Virus record (IMG/VR): IMGVR_UViG_3300042863_003494
Span: 1 to 24,481 of that record
DNA: 24,481 nt
From: a virus
Direction: 5' to 3' (one strand)
The translations under genes were made by a program, and so were the position numbers. This document shows positions 14,516 through 21,842 of this stretch, piece by piece (position 1 is the stretch's first letter; each line of letters starts with the position of its first letter). The notes beneath the pieces were generated by a model. The model did no database searches and had not been told where the DNA came from. It saw only the letters and a program-made list of their open reading frames with translations.

Positions 14516-14905
14516 ATGAATGTAGAAAATTTTTTAACTGAAACTGAGCATAATTTAAATAACACCATCTGTTTAGATTTTGATGGTGTTATTCATAATG
14601 ATGAGAAAGGTTTTTATGATGGCACAATTTATGGTGAACCCATTGAAGGTTCTCTTGAATCAATAAAAAGCCTTTCATCAAGATATAAAGTTGTAATATA
14701 CTCTTGCAAATCTAATCCTAAAAGACCACTGGTAGATGGAAAAACTGGTACAGAATTAATATGGCAATGGTTAGAAAAGTACAACATTAGAGACTGCGTA
14801 TCTGATGTGACATTCAACAAGCCTCATGCAATTGCGTATATTGATGACAAAGCAATTCGATTTGAAAATTGGAATCAAGTCAATAACTTTTTAGGAAATT
14901 TATGA
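14516..14905 (+). CDS. Small HAD-superfamily phosphatase-like protein
   Basis: A 129-residue HAD-like protein. Seen: ICLDFDGVIH (18-27) with the nucleophile Asp21 and the acid/base Asp23, a VVIYSCKSNPKRP segment at the motif II position, and AYIDDKAIRFENW with the paired acidic residues of motif IV. There is no large cap domain. An in-frame start at 14480 would run through the end of the preceding gene; the ATG at 14516 follows that gene's stop by one base and gives a compact N terminus. Its stop overlaps the next start (ATGA). In the operon it would remove a phosphate from a sugar-phosphate or phosphoribosyl intermediate, possibly the product of the preceding fusion protein; this is inference. 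A 12-base perfect inverted repeat spans the codons of the nucleophile motif. Confidence 0.84.
   Translation: MNVENFLTETEHNLNNTICLDFDGVIHNDEKGFYDGTIYGEPIEGSLESIKSLSSRYKVVIYSCKSNPKRPLVDGKTGTELIWQWLEKYNIRDCVSDVTFNKPHAIAYIDDKAIRFENWNQVNNFLGNL
14558..14593. repeat. 12-base perfect inverted repeat inside the HAD gene
   Basis: AATAACACCATC (14558-14569) pairs perfectly with GATGGTGTTATT (14582-14593) across a 12-base loop. It covers the codons around the DFDG motif. There is no T-run after it, so it is not an ordinary terminator. It could fold in mRNA near the start of the gene or be chance. Confidence 0.5.
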
Positions 14906-15684
14906 ATATTCTTATAACTGGAGGAGATGGCTATATTGCATCTACTTTGCAAATACATCTTTCAGCACATCACAATGTAACTTGTATTTCCAGAAAAGAT
15001 TTAGATTTAACAGTTTCATCAGAAGTTAATACATTTTTTGAAAATAAGTATTTTGATGTTATTTTTCACTGTGCAATTATTGGTGGAAGTAGATTAAAAA
15101 CTGATTCATATTTTGAAATGGATTGCAATTTGAAAATGTATTACAACTTGCACCAACTCAAAAGTAAACATTTTGGCAAATTTATTACTTTTGGATCAGG
15201 AGCAGAATTACATTCTCCAGATACTCCTTATGGTTTAAGCAAATTAATAATCTGCAAGTCAATTTCAGAAACTAAAAATTTTTACAACTTGCGTATTTTT
15301 GCACTTTTTGATGAGAATGAGTTAGAATCAAGATTTATCAAAGCGAACATAAAAAGATATATTGACAAAGATACAATGATTATTCACCAAGATAAATATA
15401 TGGATTTTTTCTACATGAAAGACTTCCTAAATATTATAGATTATTACGTCAAGAATGACTTTTGTCCAAAAGAAATTAATTTTACTTACAAAAATACTTG
15501 CAAACTTTCAGACATTGCTGAGAACATAAATAACTTGAGCGATTATAAAGTTGATATTTCAGTAAACGAAAAAGAAATAGCATCAAGTTACTGTGGTGAG
15601 TTTAATCTAGATTCTATAGATTGTAAAATAATTGGTTTGTATCAAGGTATTTTAAATACATATAATGTTTTAAAACAAAGATAA
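14902..15684 (+). CDS. Short extended-SDR sugar-nucleotide reductase/epimerase-like protein
   Basis: A 260-residue SDR. Seen: ILITGGDGYIAS (3-14), a GxxGxxA variant of the nucleotide motif, VIFHCAIIGGSRL (54-65), FGSGAELHSP with the active-site Ser (97-106 region) and Tyr110-x3-Lys114 (YGLSK). It is shorter than typical GDP-fucose synthase or RmlD proteins (about 290-320) and has a reduced C-terminal substrate lobe. It resembles the SDR encoded at 16370 in the CAxxGG segment and overall layout, so the two may be paralogues. It is last in the 9350 operon and starts on the HAD stop (ATGA). A reductase acting on a 4-ketosugar nucleotide is the best guess. Confidence 0.82.
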   Translation: MNILITGGDGYIASTLQIHLSAHHNVTCISRKDLDLTVSSEVNTFFENKYFDVIFHCAIIGGSRLKTDSYFEMDCNLKMYYNLHQLKSKHFGKFITFGSGAELHSPDTPYGLSKLIICKSISETKNFYNLRIFALFDENELESRFIKANIKRYIDKDTMIIHQDKYMDFFYMKDFLNIIDYYVKNDFCPKEINFTYKNTCKLSDIAENINNLSDYKVDISVNEKEIASSYCGEFNLDSIDCKIIGLYQGILNTYNVLKQR

Positions 15685-15703
15685 TAATCAATAAAATAAA
15701 AGA

Positions 15704-15710
15704 GTATAAT
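15704..15710 (+). promoter_or_regulatory. GTATAAT promoter-like element, leaderless spacing to the 15717 start
   Basis: GTATAAT is followed by six bases (AATTTT) and the ATG at 15717. It lies in the 32-base gap after the 14902 gene, and no -35 box is evident upstream. Confidence 0.62.
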
Positions 15711-15716
15711 AATTTT

Positions 15717-16373
15717 ATGTCCAGATTTGATACAGATTTAATTTTTAAGATAGATGATAAATGGTTTTGGCGTAAAGACGACCATAATCTCAAGACATTT
15801 AATGGATTGTCAAGTGAAACAGACTTACTAGAGGTTGTAAAGCCTTATCTAAAAGGAAACAGAGTTGTAATCCAAGCAGGCGGAAACTGTGGGATGCAAG
15901 TTGTAAAGTTTGCCGATCATTTTGAAATGGTTTACACGTTTGAACCCGATCCAGTAAACTTTCACTGCTTGGTAAATAATCTTCCATACAATAATGTAAT
16001 CAAATTTCAATGTTGCTTGGGAGATGACCACAGAATGGTATCTATGACAACACTTCCAAATGAAATTGGTGGTTTCTATGTCAACCCGAATTACGGAACA
16101 ACACCAACATTAAGGATAGATGACTTAGCATTGAGCCATTGCGATTTCATTCAATTAGATGTTGAGGGATATCAACTATTTGCTTTGATGGGTGCTGTAA
16201 ATACAATCAAAAAATTCAAACCTGTCATTAGTGTTGAATTTGACTGGGCATTTAGATACAACGTAAATGTTGGTGATATTAAGTCTTTTATGGCAAACTT
16301 GGGTTACGAAAAAGTAGAAACTTACACTACTGATCACATTTACACATATCAAAATCTTTCTTTTAGTTTATGA
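15717..16373 (+). CDS. FkbM-family methyltransferase
   Basis: A 218-residue SAM-dependent methyltransferase of the FkbM type. Seen: VVIQAGGNCGMQVVKF (50-65), the glycine-rich SAM loop, VYTFEPDPVNFHCL (72-85) with the acidic residue that binds the SAM ribose, TLRIDDL, and CDFIQLDVEGYQLFALMGA, matching the family's (I/L)KxDVEGxE segment. Family members methylate hydroxyl groups of sugars or secondary metabolites and occur often in O-antigen loci and aquatic phage genomes. The start is fixed by a GTATAAT element six bases upstream. Its stop overlaps the next SDR start (ATGA), so the two probably act on the same sugar. The acceptor is unknown. Confidence 0.9.
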   Translation: MSRFDTDLIFKIDDKWFWRKDDHNLKTFNGLSSETDLLEVVKPYLKGNRVVIQAGGNCGMQVVKFADHFEMVYTFEPDPVNFHCLVNNLPYNNVIKFQCCLGDDHRMVSMTTLPNEIGGFYVNPNYGTTPTLRIDDLALSHCDFIQLDVEGYQLFALMGAVNTIKKFKPVISVEFDWAFRYNVNVGDIKSFMANLGYEKVETYTTDHIYTYQNLSFSL

Positions 16374-17263
16374 ACATCTTAGTTACTGGTGCAAATGGTT
16401 TTTTAGGCTCAAATATATGTAATTTGCTGTCAAAAAATCATAACATTTATGCTGCCTCTAGAACATTTACTAAATTATCAAAACATAATATAGTCTGCAT
16501 TCGTTCTGAAATGTCAGACTATATTACTTTAAACGAAACTATTAAAGATAATAAAATAGATACAGTTATTCATTGTGCTTGGATGGGAGGAAATTCATCT
16601 AAGGATACTAATGAATTGTGGCAAACAGAAAATATAAGCTACAGTACTATTCTATTAGAAGCTTGCGCAAAACACAAAATTAAACATTTTATTGGTTTTG
16701 GTTCATCTGCAGAATACGGAAATCAAAATACTAAATTCAATGAAGACACAACGTGTTCTCCAACTACAATGTACGGAGTTAGCAAAAATTGTTTTAAAAT
16801 GATTTCTGAAAATTATTGCAAATCTAATAATATTTTGCATAGTTGGATAAGGCCAGTATATACTTATGGCCCAAATGATGTAGAGACTAGACTGATACCA
16901 AAAGTAATTTTGTCATTACTCAAAAATCAAAATTTGACATTGAATAAATGTTCTGCTGTAGTAGATTACTTGTATGTTGAAGATTTTGCCAAAGCAGTAA
17001 AAATTATTGTCGAAGAAAAACTTCAAGGCAACTACACTGTTTGTTCAGATGGAGAAATCGATATAAGAAACGTAGTTACATCTATATACAATAAAATAAA
17101 TCCTTCTTGCGTACTTAACTTTGATGATGAAATTGAAGAAATAGGCCCTAAGTATGTTTGTGGTACATCTCAAAAATTAAGGTCAGTAAGTAACTGGTTT
17201 CCTGAAATAGATTTTGAACAAGGTTTAGAACAAACTATTTCTTATTTTAAAAAGTTCGTATAA
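16370..17263 (+). CDS. Extended SDR, RmlD/GDP-fucose-synthase-like sugar reductase/epimerase
   Basis: A 297-residue extended SDR with an intact active site. Seen: VTGANGFLGS (5-14), DTVIHCAWMGGNSS (64-77), FGSSAEYGN (110-118) and Tyr135-x3-Lys139 (YGVSK), then IRPVYTYGPND and VDYLYVEDFAKAV. The CAWMGG block resembles CAIIGG of the 14902 protein. It probably reduces or epimerises a ketosugar nucleotide. The coding sequence ends at TAA in TTCGTATAATGA: the stop lies inside the promoter-like element of the next gene, followed in frame by a second stop (TGA). Confidence 0.87.
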   Translation: MNILVTGANGFLGSNICNLLSKNHNIYAASRTFTKLSKHNIVCIRSEMSDYITLNETIKDNKIDTVIHCAWMGGNSSKDTNELWQTENISYSTILLEACAKHKIKHFIGFGSSAEYGNQNTKFNEDTTCSPTTMYGVSKNCFKMISENYCKSNNILHSWIRPVYTYGPNDVETRLIPKVILSLLKNQNLTLNKCSAVVDYLYVEDFAKAVKIIVEEKLQGNYTVCSDGEIDIRNVVTSIYNKINPSCVLNFDDEIEEIGPKYVCGTSQKLRSVSNWFPEIDFEQGLEQTISYFKKFV

Positions 17264-17264
17264 T
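17258..17264 (+). promoter_or_regulatory. GTATAAT promoter-like element overlapping a stop codon, leaderless spacing to the 17271 start
   Basis: GTATAAT is followed by six bases (GAGATT) and the ATG at 17271. The TAA of the element is the stop codon of the upstream SDR. No ribosome binding site is visible in the 7-base gap. Confidence 0.6.
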
Positions 17265-17270
17265 GAGATT

Positions 17271-18080
17271 ATGAATAATCTGTTGCTTAATTTTTTACAA
17301 GGTGGTCGAATTCTAGAATCTTTAGATGCTGAAATTTATCTTTCATCTTTATCCAAGCTCAAAACATTTAAAAAACTTGTTTGTGTTTTTGATGTTCCAG
17401 CAGAACAGATCGAAAAACTTAAAAAATATTACGATTATGTAATCCCGGTTAATTCTGGACTTGTTCCTGTAAACTTTTGTTACTTAGCATACTTCAATTG
17501 GCTGTGTGAACATGGAAAGGACTTTGACTATGTAATGCACTGCGATATGCGTGATGTTGTTATTCAAAGAGACCCATTTCATTTTATGGAATCACATCCA
17601 GATAAAGAACTATTTTTAGTTTGCGAAGGTATGAAGATTGAGGAAAATGATTGCAATCAGATGTGGCATGATTGGGTTCTTAATACAATAGTTTATAATA
17701 AAGAAAAGTATAGTGATTCATATGTTTTAAATGGTGGAACATATGGAGGGAAAACAAACGCTTTCTTGAATTATTGTACTCTCATTCTTACTGCTATGAA
17801 TAGGAAGTACAACTATATTATTCCTGACCAGGCAATGTTAGGTTACTTGTATAGGCAACTTAATCAAAACCCAAATGTAATGCTTACACATCCTATGTCT
17901 GATAACTTTTGCGCTACAGGAGAGGCAATTAAGAGAGATAATGTAACTGTTACTTTTGACGGTAAAAATGTCTGCACTGTAAACAATGAACCATTCTATC
18001 TATTTCATCAATGGGATAGAACTATTTATGCAGACACTTTGAGACAAAAACAAGCGAATACTTTATCTTTTTCTATTTAG
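17271..18080 (+). CDS. Glycosyltransferase-like protein, paralogue of the 7414 gene
   Basis: A 269-residue protein sharing block order with the 7414 product: MNNLLLNFLQGG at the N terminus, YVMHCDMRDVVIQRDPFHFM (87-106) with Asp92 and Asp95 in a metal-binding-like arrangement, VLNGGTYGGKTNAFLNY, IPDQAMLGYLY, HPMSDNFC and a C-terminal YLFHQWDRTIYADTL. No named family is certain, but the DxxD site, NGG loop and terminal HQWD suggest a GT-A-fold transferase. It is a single-gene unit with its own promoter-like element, and its stop overlaps the stop of the convergent structural operon by two bases. Its position at the junction between sugar and virion genes leaves open whether it acts on the host surface or on virion proteins. 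Confidence 0.82.
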   Translation: MNNLLLNFLQGGRILESLDAEIYLSSLSKLKTFKKLVCVFDVPAEQIEKLKKYYDYVIPVNSGLVPVNFCYLAYFNWLCEHGKDFDYVMHCDMRDVVIQRDPFHFMESHPDKELFLVCEGMKIEENDCNQMWHDWVLNTIVYNKEKYSDSYVLNGGTYGGKTNAFLNYCTLILTAMNRKYNYIIPDQAMLGYLYRQLNQNPNVMLTHPMSDNFCATGEAIKRDNVTVTFDGKNVCTVNNEPFYLFHQWDRTIYADTLRQKQANTLSFSI

Positions 18081-18664
18081 CCTAATTGTCTTTCAACATC
18101 TATATCTATGTCAGCAATTGAACTTTTCCTTGACTCGTGTTTGGTAGCCAAGATTAGTTGCATAGTTTCAAATTCTTTCATAGACAATTTTGAGAACTCG
18201 TCTCTGCCAAAAGATACTAAACCTCTAAGCATGTAGTCTATTTCAACAATAATAGGCGGAACAGGATATGTTTCTGTGTCATTGGGGTTAAAGTATTTTT
18301 TGGCAGATATGTAATAAAAGTTTGCTTCATCTGCCGAAAGATACAAATAATTTTGATATTGCACCCAAAGTTTTTCAACAATAGTGTGGTCTAAAAAGTC
18401 AATTAACGACTTATTATATTCTGGGAAAAATGTAACTCCATCTTCAGAATTATAAGCAGATAAAATTGCAATATTTAATATTTCTCTTTTTTCAAATTCA
18501 GTATTTTGATAAACTACATTGTCTTTCTTGCGGAAAGACTTAGCGTCAATAAGCAACCCTTCTTTCCAAGTAATTTCTTTAATCAAAAATTTGACATTAT
18601 CAATATCAATAATGTGTACTTTATCTGATTTTACTTTTTCGTAATATTCTAAAAACTCTTTCAT
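18077..18664 (-). CDS. Unknown protein, last gene of the structural operon (possible assembly factor)
   Basis: A 195-residue soluble, charged, mostly helical protein. I do not recognise a family. Seen: an N-terminal beta-containing part (HIIDIDNVKFLIKEITWKEG), then KREILNIAILSAYN and further helices, and an acidic C terminus ending DIDIDVERQLG. Small proteins just downstream of tail tube genes are often tail-assembly chaperones, and the ITWKEG...EKREILNIAI pattern would suit that, but this rests mainly on position. Its ATG overlaps the stop of the 438-residue gene (ATGA). Its own stop overlaps that of the convergent glycosyltransferase-like gene. Confidence 0.75.
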   Translation of the reverse strand: MKEFLEYYEKVKSDKVHIIDIDNVKFLIKEITWKEGLLIDAKSFRKKDNVVYQNTEFEKREILNIAILSAYNSEDGVTFFPEYNKSLIDFLDHTIVEKLWVQYQNYLYLSADEANFYYISAKKYFNPNDTETYPVPPIIVEIDYMLRGLVSFGRDEFSKLSMKEFETMQLILATKHESRKSSIADIDIDVERQLG

Positions 18665-19977
18665 GATATATGAAATTCTGAAACCAGAGGATTTCCAGTA
18701 CCAAAATATGCTGTAAACTCACCAAGCTTAGCAACAAACTTATACTCGTGAGTGTAACCGCCTGTTGGACTAATTTGTACATCAGGATTTGACCAATCTA
18801 CATTCTTTATTCTATAAAAATATAATGGCCCAAATGACATAGTTAGCGAAGTTGTGTTCTTGTTTACAATACTAGTATTCACATAACTAAATATCTTAAT
18901 GGATCCTGTCACTTCTCTTGAAGACAAACTTGCGAATCTTGGACCAACTTTGTCACCAAAATAAACTGGACTTGAGCCATCGTTCAACAAATCTCCACCA
19001 GGCATTGTAAATTCAAACAAAATGTTTTGACTTACTTCTAAGGTCATACTTACAAGCCTGAAATTAACATTTTTGCTATTTCTAACAAAATTTATAAAGC
19101 TTGCATACGATTTGTGAAATGTTGAAGCATCGAAAAAACAATCAGTTAAATTAATAGGCCTATAATAACTTTGAAATGGTAATGACGATACGCCTGTAGA
19201 ATTCAAAGTTAGATTATATTCTGGCAAAACATTACCATCTAAATCAAGCATATTAGTTCTTGCAGTTGTAGTGAAAGGTTTGTAAGGCGGAATATTACTA
19301 GGAGATATCATTGATTTACCTCCTGAAAATGATGCTTGAATTTCTACATCACCAACAGAACTAGAACCATCTACAGAAATTCTAAAACTGCTCATGAAGC
19401 ATGGACCAAACGTTTTGTGTGTGGGAATAGAAGATGCAGTCATCATTGGATACAAAGGTATAACACTTGCTTTGTAAATAAGATACTCTGCATCATATTG
19501 AACATTAAATGAAGTTGAATAAAGTGGATTAAACGAAAAGTTTGCTGAGTATTTTTGTTCTGAAAATATTGGAACGTTATTTAATGTTAATCCAGTAAAG
19601 TTTGCAAGAGGTTTGTAAATATTGTTTCCTGCATTGTCATTATATGATGAACAATATAATGGAAAATAATTCTTATTGCTGCCTAGTAGATTTTGAGGAT
19701 CATTGAAAAAAGGATCAGAAAAAATTGGGACTCGAGTAAAATGACCATATTCTTTTCTGTTATTAGAAGCAGTGTATCCTAGACGATATAAATCCCAAAT
19801 ATATGCTCTTGATTTATTTGAGGCTTTATTTATTCTATGTCCACCATAACTTAAGATTAGTTGTGAGCCTGGAATAAAAAGTTTTTGAACATCAATGTTA
19901 TTTAAGATATCAGTAAGATAGATATTATGTGATGATGCTGGAGTGTTGTTAATAACATTTGAAACATAATTTGGCAA
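18661..19977 (-). CDS. Putative phage structural protein, tail-tube-like, TTG start
   Basis: A 438-residue beta-rich protein with no enzyme motifs. Two regions, GPCFMSSFRISVDGSSSVGD (about 191-210) and FRLVSMTLEVSQNILFEF, have the form of tail-tube strands and parallel two regions of the 482-residue protein upstream. SSREVTGSIKIFSY near residue 360 parallels its EGRSISGTMSYTG. It is therefore probably a paralogous virion protein such as a second tail tube or sheath-like component; the identification is tentative. The start is TTG: the codon lies one base after the upstream stop (TAAaTTG) behind GGCGGAAAG, and no ATG is available nearby in frame. Its stop overlaps the next start. Confidence 0.78.
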   Translation of the reverse strand: MPNYVSNVINNTPASSHNIYLTDILNNIDVQKLFIPGSQLILSYGGHRINKASNKSRAYIWDLYRLGYTASNNRKEYGHFTRVPIFSDPFFNDPQNLLGSNKNYFPLYCSSYNDNAGNNIYKPLANFTGLTLNNVPIFSEQKYSANFSFNPLYSTSFNVQYDAEYLIYKASVIPLYPMMTASSIPTHKTFGPCFMSSFRISVDGSSSVGDVEIQASFSGGKSMISPSNIPPYKPFTTTARTNMLDLDGNVLPEYNLTLNSTGVSSLPFQSYYRPINLTDCFFDASTFHKSYASFINFVRNSKNVNFRLVSMTLEVSQNILFEFTMPGGDLLNDGSSPVYFGDKVGPRFASLSSREVTGSIKIFSYVNTSIVNKNTTSLTMSFGPLYFYRIKNVDWSNPDVQISPTGGYTHEYKFVAKLGEFTAYFGTGNPLVSEFHIS

Positions 19978-19978
19978 T

Positions 19979-20389
19979 TTACTTTCCGCCTGTGAGCTCC
20001 AACCATTTCTTTGAGAGAGCTTTGACTAATTCATATCTCATATGATTAACATTATTGATATCAGGATAATAAACTTCTGTTTGATCTTCTTCTTTATCGT
20101 CAACAATTATTTTTTCTGTTATTCTGATACTTGAGAAAAAGGTAGATAAAATCATACGACAAAGAACTGAAGTCCTGAGAAGAGGATTGCCTGTAACTGA
20201 ATTTATAATTGTTGATTCTTCAATAATGTGTGACATCTCACTAAAACTTCTTGCCTTGACATCACAAGAAATTACTGACGAACCTGAAGGACTTATCTTA
20301 TAACAAATAATTTCTTTTTCAGCATCTCTAATGACATCACAATTTAATTTGAGCTCAAACCTTTTGCTTGCATCAACAAATATACTCAT
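19979..20389 (-). CDS. Small protein of unknown function between two structural genes
   Basis: A 136-residue protein without recognised motifs. The N-terminal half alternates strands (RFELKLNCDVIRDAEKEII); the second half is more helical, with an acidic stretch DDKEEDQTEVYYPD and a C-terminal helix VKALSKKWLELTGG. There is no signal peptide or membrane segment. The ATG overlaps the stop of the 482-residue gene (TAATG), and the TTG start of the next gene follows its stop by one base. Tight coupling to two putative tail genes suggests a completion or assembly role; nothing in the sequence proves it. Confidence 0.75.
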   Translation of the reverse strand: MSIFVDASKRFELKLNCDVIRDAEKEIICYKISPSGSSVISCDVKARSFSEMSHIIEESTIINSVTGNPLLRTSVLCRMILSTFFSSIRITEKIIVDDKEEDQTEVYYPDINNVNHMRYELVKALSKKWLELTGGK

Positions 20390-21837
20390 TAATAATTTCC
20401 TGTTGCTTCTAAAGTGAAGTCCTGGGTATAGTTTTGAGTAACAACTTGAAATGAAACTGTATTTTTTTGATACTGTTCACTGCCATGTTCTTGTGATTGT
20501 GCTGTCCAAACAACTTCAGGCAAATCAAGTTTCACTGGTCCCATATTGAAAGTTATACCACCATTGTTTACACTTGAAGGACCTGATAAAAACTCTGTCA
20601 TCAAATACGGCTTCATGGGACCAGTATAAGACATTGTTCCTGATATACTTCTCCCTTCGCTGTAATACCCAAAAGGAAGAAGATTTTTCATTTTATTTTT
20701 GACAGCTACGGAAGATTTAGAATTCAAAGTATATACTGGCTTTAAGTTATTTGTAATTTCAACAGAGATACTATTTACAAAAATACTATCTAGTCCGGTT
20801 TTTTGATAACCTTGAAATACCTTGCTGTCACTTACAGATCCCAAGCCAAAATATCCGTAGTCTGGTATATTTTTACTTACTTGTAAACTGTATCCATTTA
20901 AGAGATAACTTGGTTTTTTAGTCAAATATTTTTGAACAATAGTTTCAAAGTTATTATAGATACTTGTCTGATACTTTCTATCTACACCAAGTACTTTCAA
21001 GTCAACTTCAACATTGACTGTTTCTCCAGGGGTAAAACTAATTGAAAACTTATCTACAAGGCAACCAAAAAGTAATCCTTGCTTAACTGAAAATAAATTG
21101 AAAGTAGAATCTTTAGTATAGTTTTTTACATAAGAGGCTATATAACTAGTATCTCTTACAAAAGATGTTCCCAATCCGCTTGACAGTGTTATAGACCTGT
21201 TTGCTTTAGAAACACTTATAACTTGCACACTTTGCGAAGACTCAGTGATGTCATTCTTTATTTTAGCAGTGAAAGGTGTGTCAACTGCTAAAATTTCTGC
21301 AATATTATCAACATACAACACACTAGTACCAGTGCCAATAGTTGCTGAATTTGCTGATGTAAATCTGGATAATATCGATGTGGGTGAACCATATTTTGCT
21401 TGCATACAGTAATCAAAAAATGCTGCAAGAGAAAAGTCCATATATCCCCAAGCATCTATTCTAAATGGAAAACGTAATGTTACTGTATTCTCTATATGAC
21501 CTAAGCTGAAAGTTTGAGGATTGATACCCTCACCAGCCAATCTTTCAGTGCTTATCTGTTGATTTTTACCAATAGAAAAGTTCTCTACTGAAAAAATATA
21601 ATTTTGGTCAATATTATCAAAATTAAGATTATAGTCAGGGTCCTCACCATAATCTTTTGATAAAACTATCAAATCAAATGAGCCTAAATCATATGACGGA
21701 TACGAAATAATACTTTGAAAGTTTTCGTATGATTGTTTGTATATGTGTTGTGTTGCTACTGATTCAGAGCTAGCAATACCAGATACACCAAGCGTAACGT
21801 CAGCAAATGCCCTGACATTATTGTTAGATTTTCTCAT
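20389..21837 (-). CDS. Putative phage tail-tube-like structural protein with duplicated fold and beta insert
   Basis: A 482-residue beta-rich protein. Seen: IFSVENFSIGKNQQIS (81-96), GCLVDKFSISFTPGETVNVEVDLKV (258-282 region), a strand pair typical of tail tube monomers, and a second similar unit, FVNSISVEITNNLKPVYTL followed by EGRSISGTMSYTGPM. This suggests two tube-like domains (about 80-290 and 300-482). Within the first lies an insert at about 167-230 beginning IGTGTSVLYVDN that resembles one in the 817-residue protein upstream. No catalytic motifs are present. It begins 5 bases after the upstream stop with an ATG; no GTATAAT element precedes it, so it is read from the operon transcript. 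Tail tube is the best guess; a baseplate or head decoration protein is possible. Confidence 0.8.
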   Translation of the reverse strand: MRKSNNNVRAFADVTLGVSGIASSESVATQHIYKQSYENFQSIISYPSYDLGSFDLIVLSKDYGEDPDYNLNFDNIDQNYIFSVENFSIGKNQQISTERLAGEGINPQTFSLGHIENTVTLRFPFRIDAWGYMDFSLAAFFDYCMQAKYGSPTSILSRFTSANSATIGTGTSVLYVDNIAEILAVDTPFTAKIKNDITESSQSVQVISVSKANRSITLSSGLGTSFVRDTSYIASYVKNYTKDSTFNLFSVKQGLLFGCLVDKFSISFTPGETVNVEVDLKVLGVDRKYQTSIYNNFETIVQKYLTKKPSYLLNGYSLQVSKNIPDYGYFGLGSVSDSKVFQGYQKTGLDSIFVNSISVEITNNLKPVYTLNSKSSVAVKNKMKNLLPFGYYSEGRSISGTMSYTGPMKPYLMTEFLSGPSSVNNGGITFNMGPVKLDLPEVVWTAQSQEHGSEQYQKNTVSFQVVTQNYTQDFTLEATGNY

Positions 21838-21842
21838 AATAT

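Noticed and set aside
14558-14593. Inverted repeat as a transcription terminator
   Set aside because: It lies within a coding sequence and no T-run follows on either strand.
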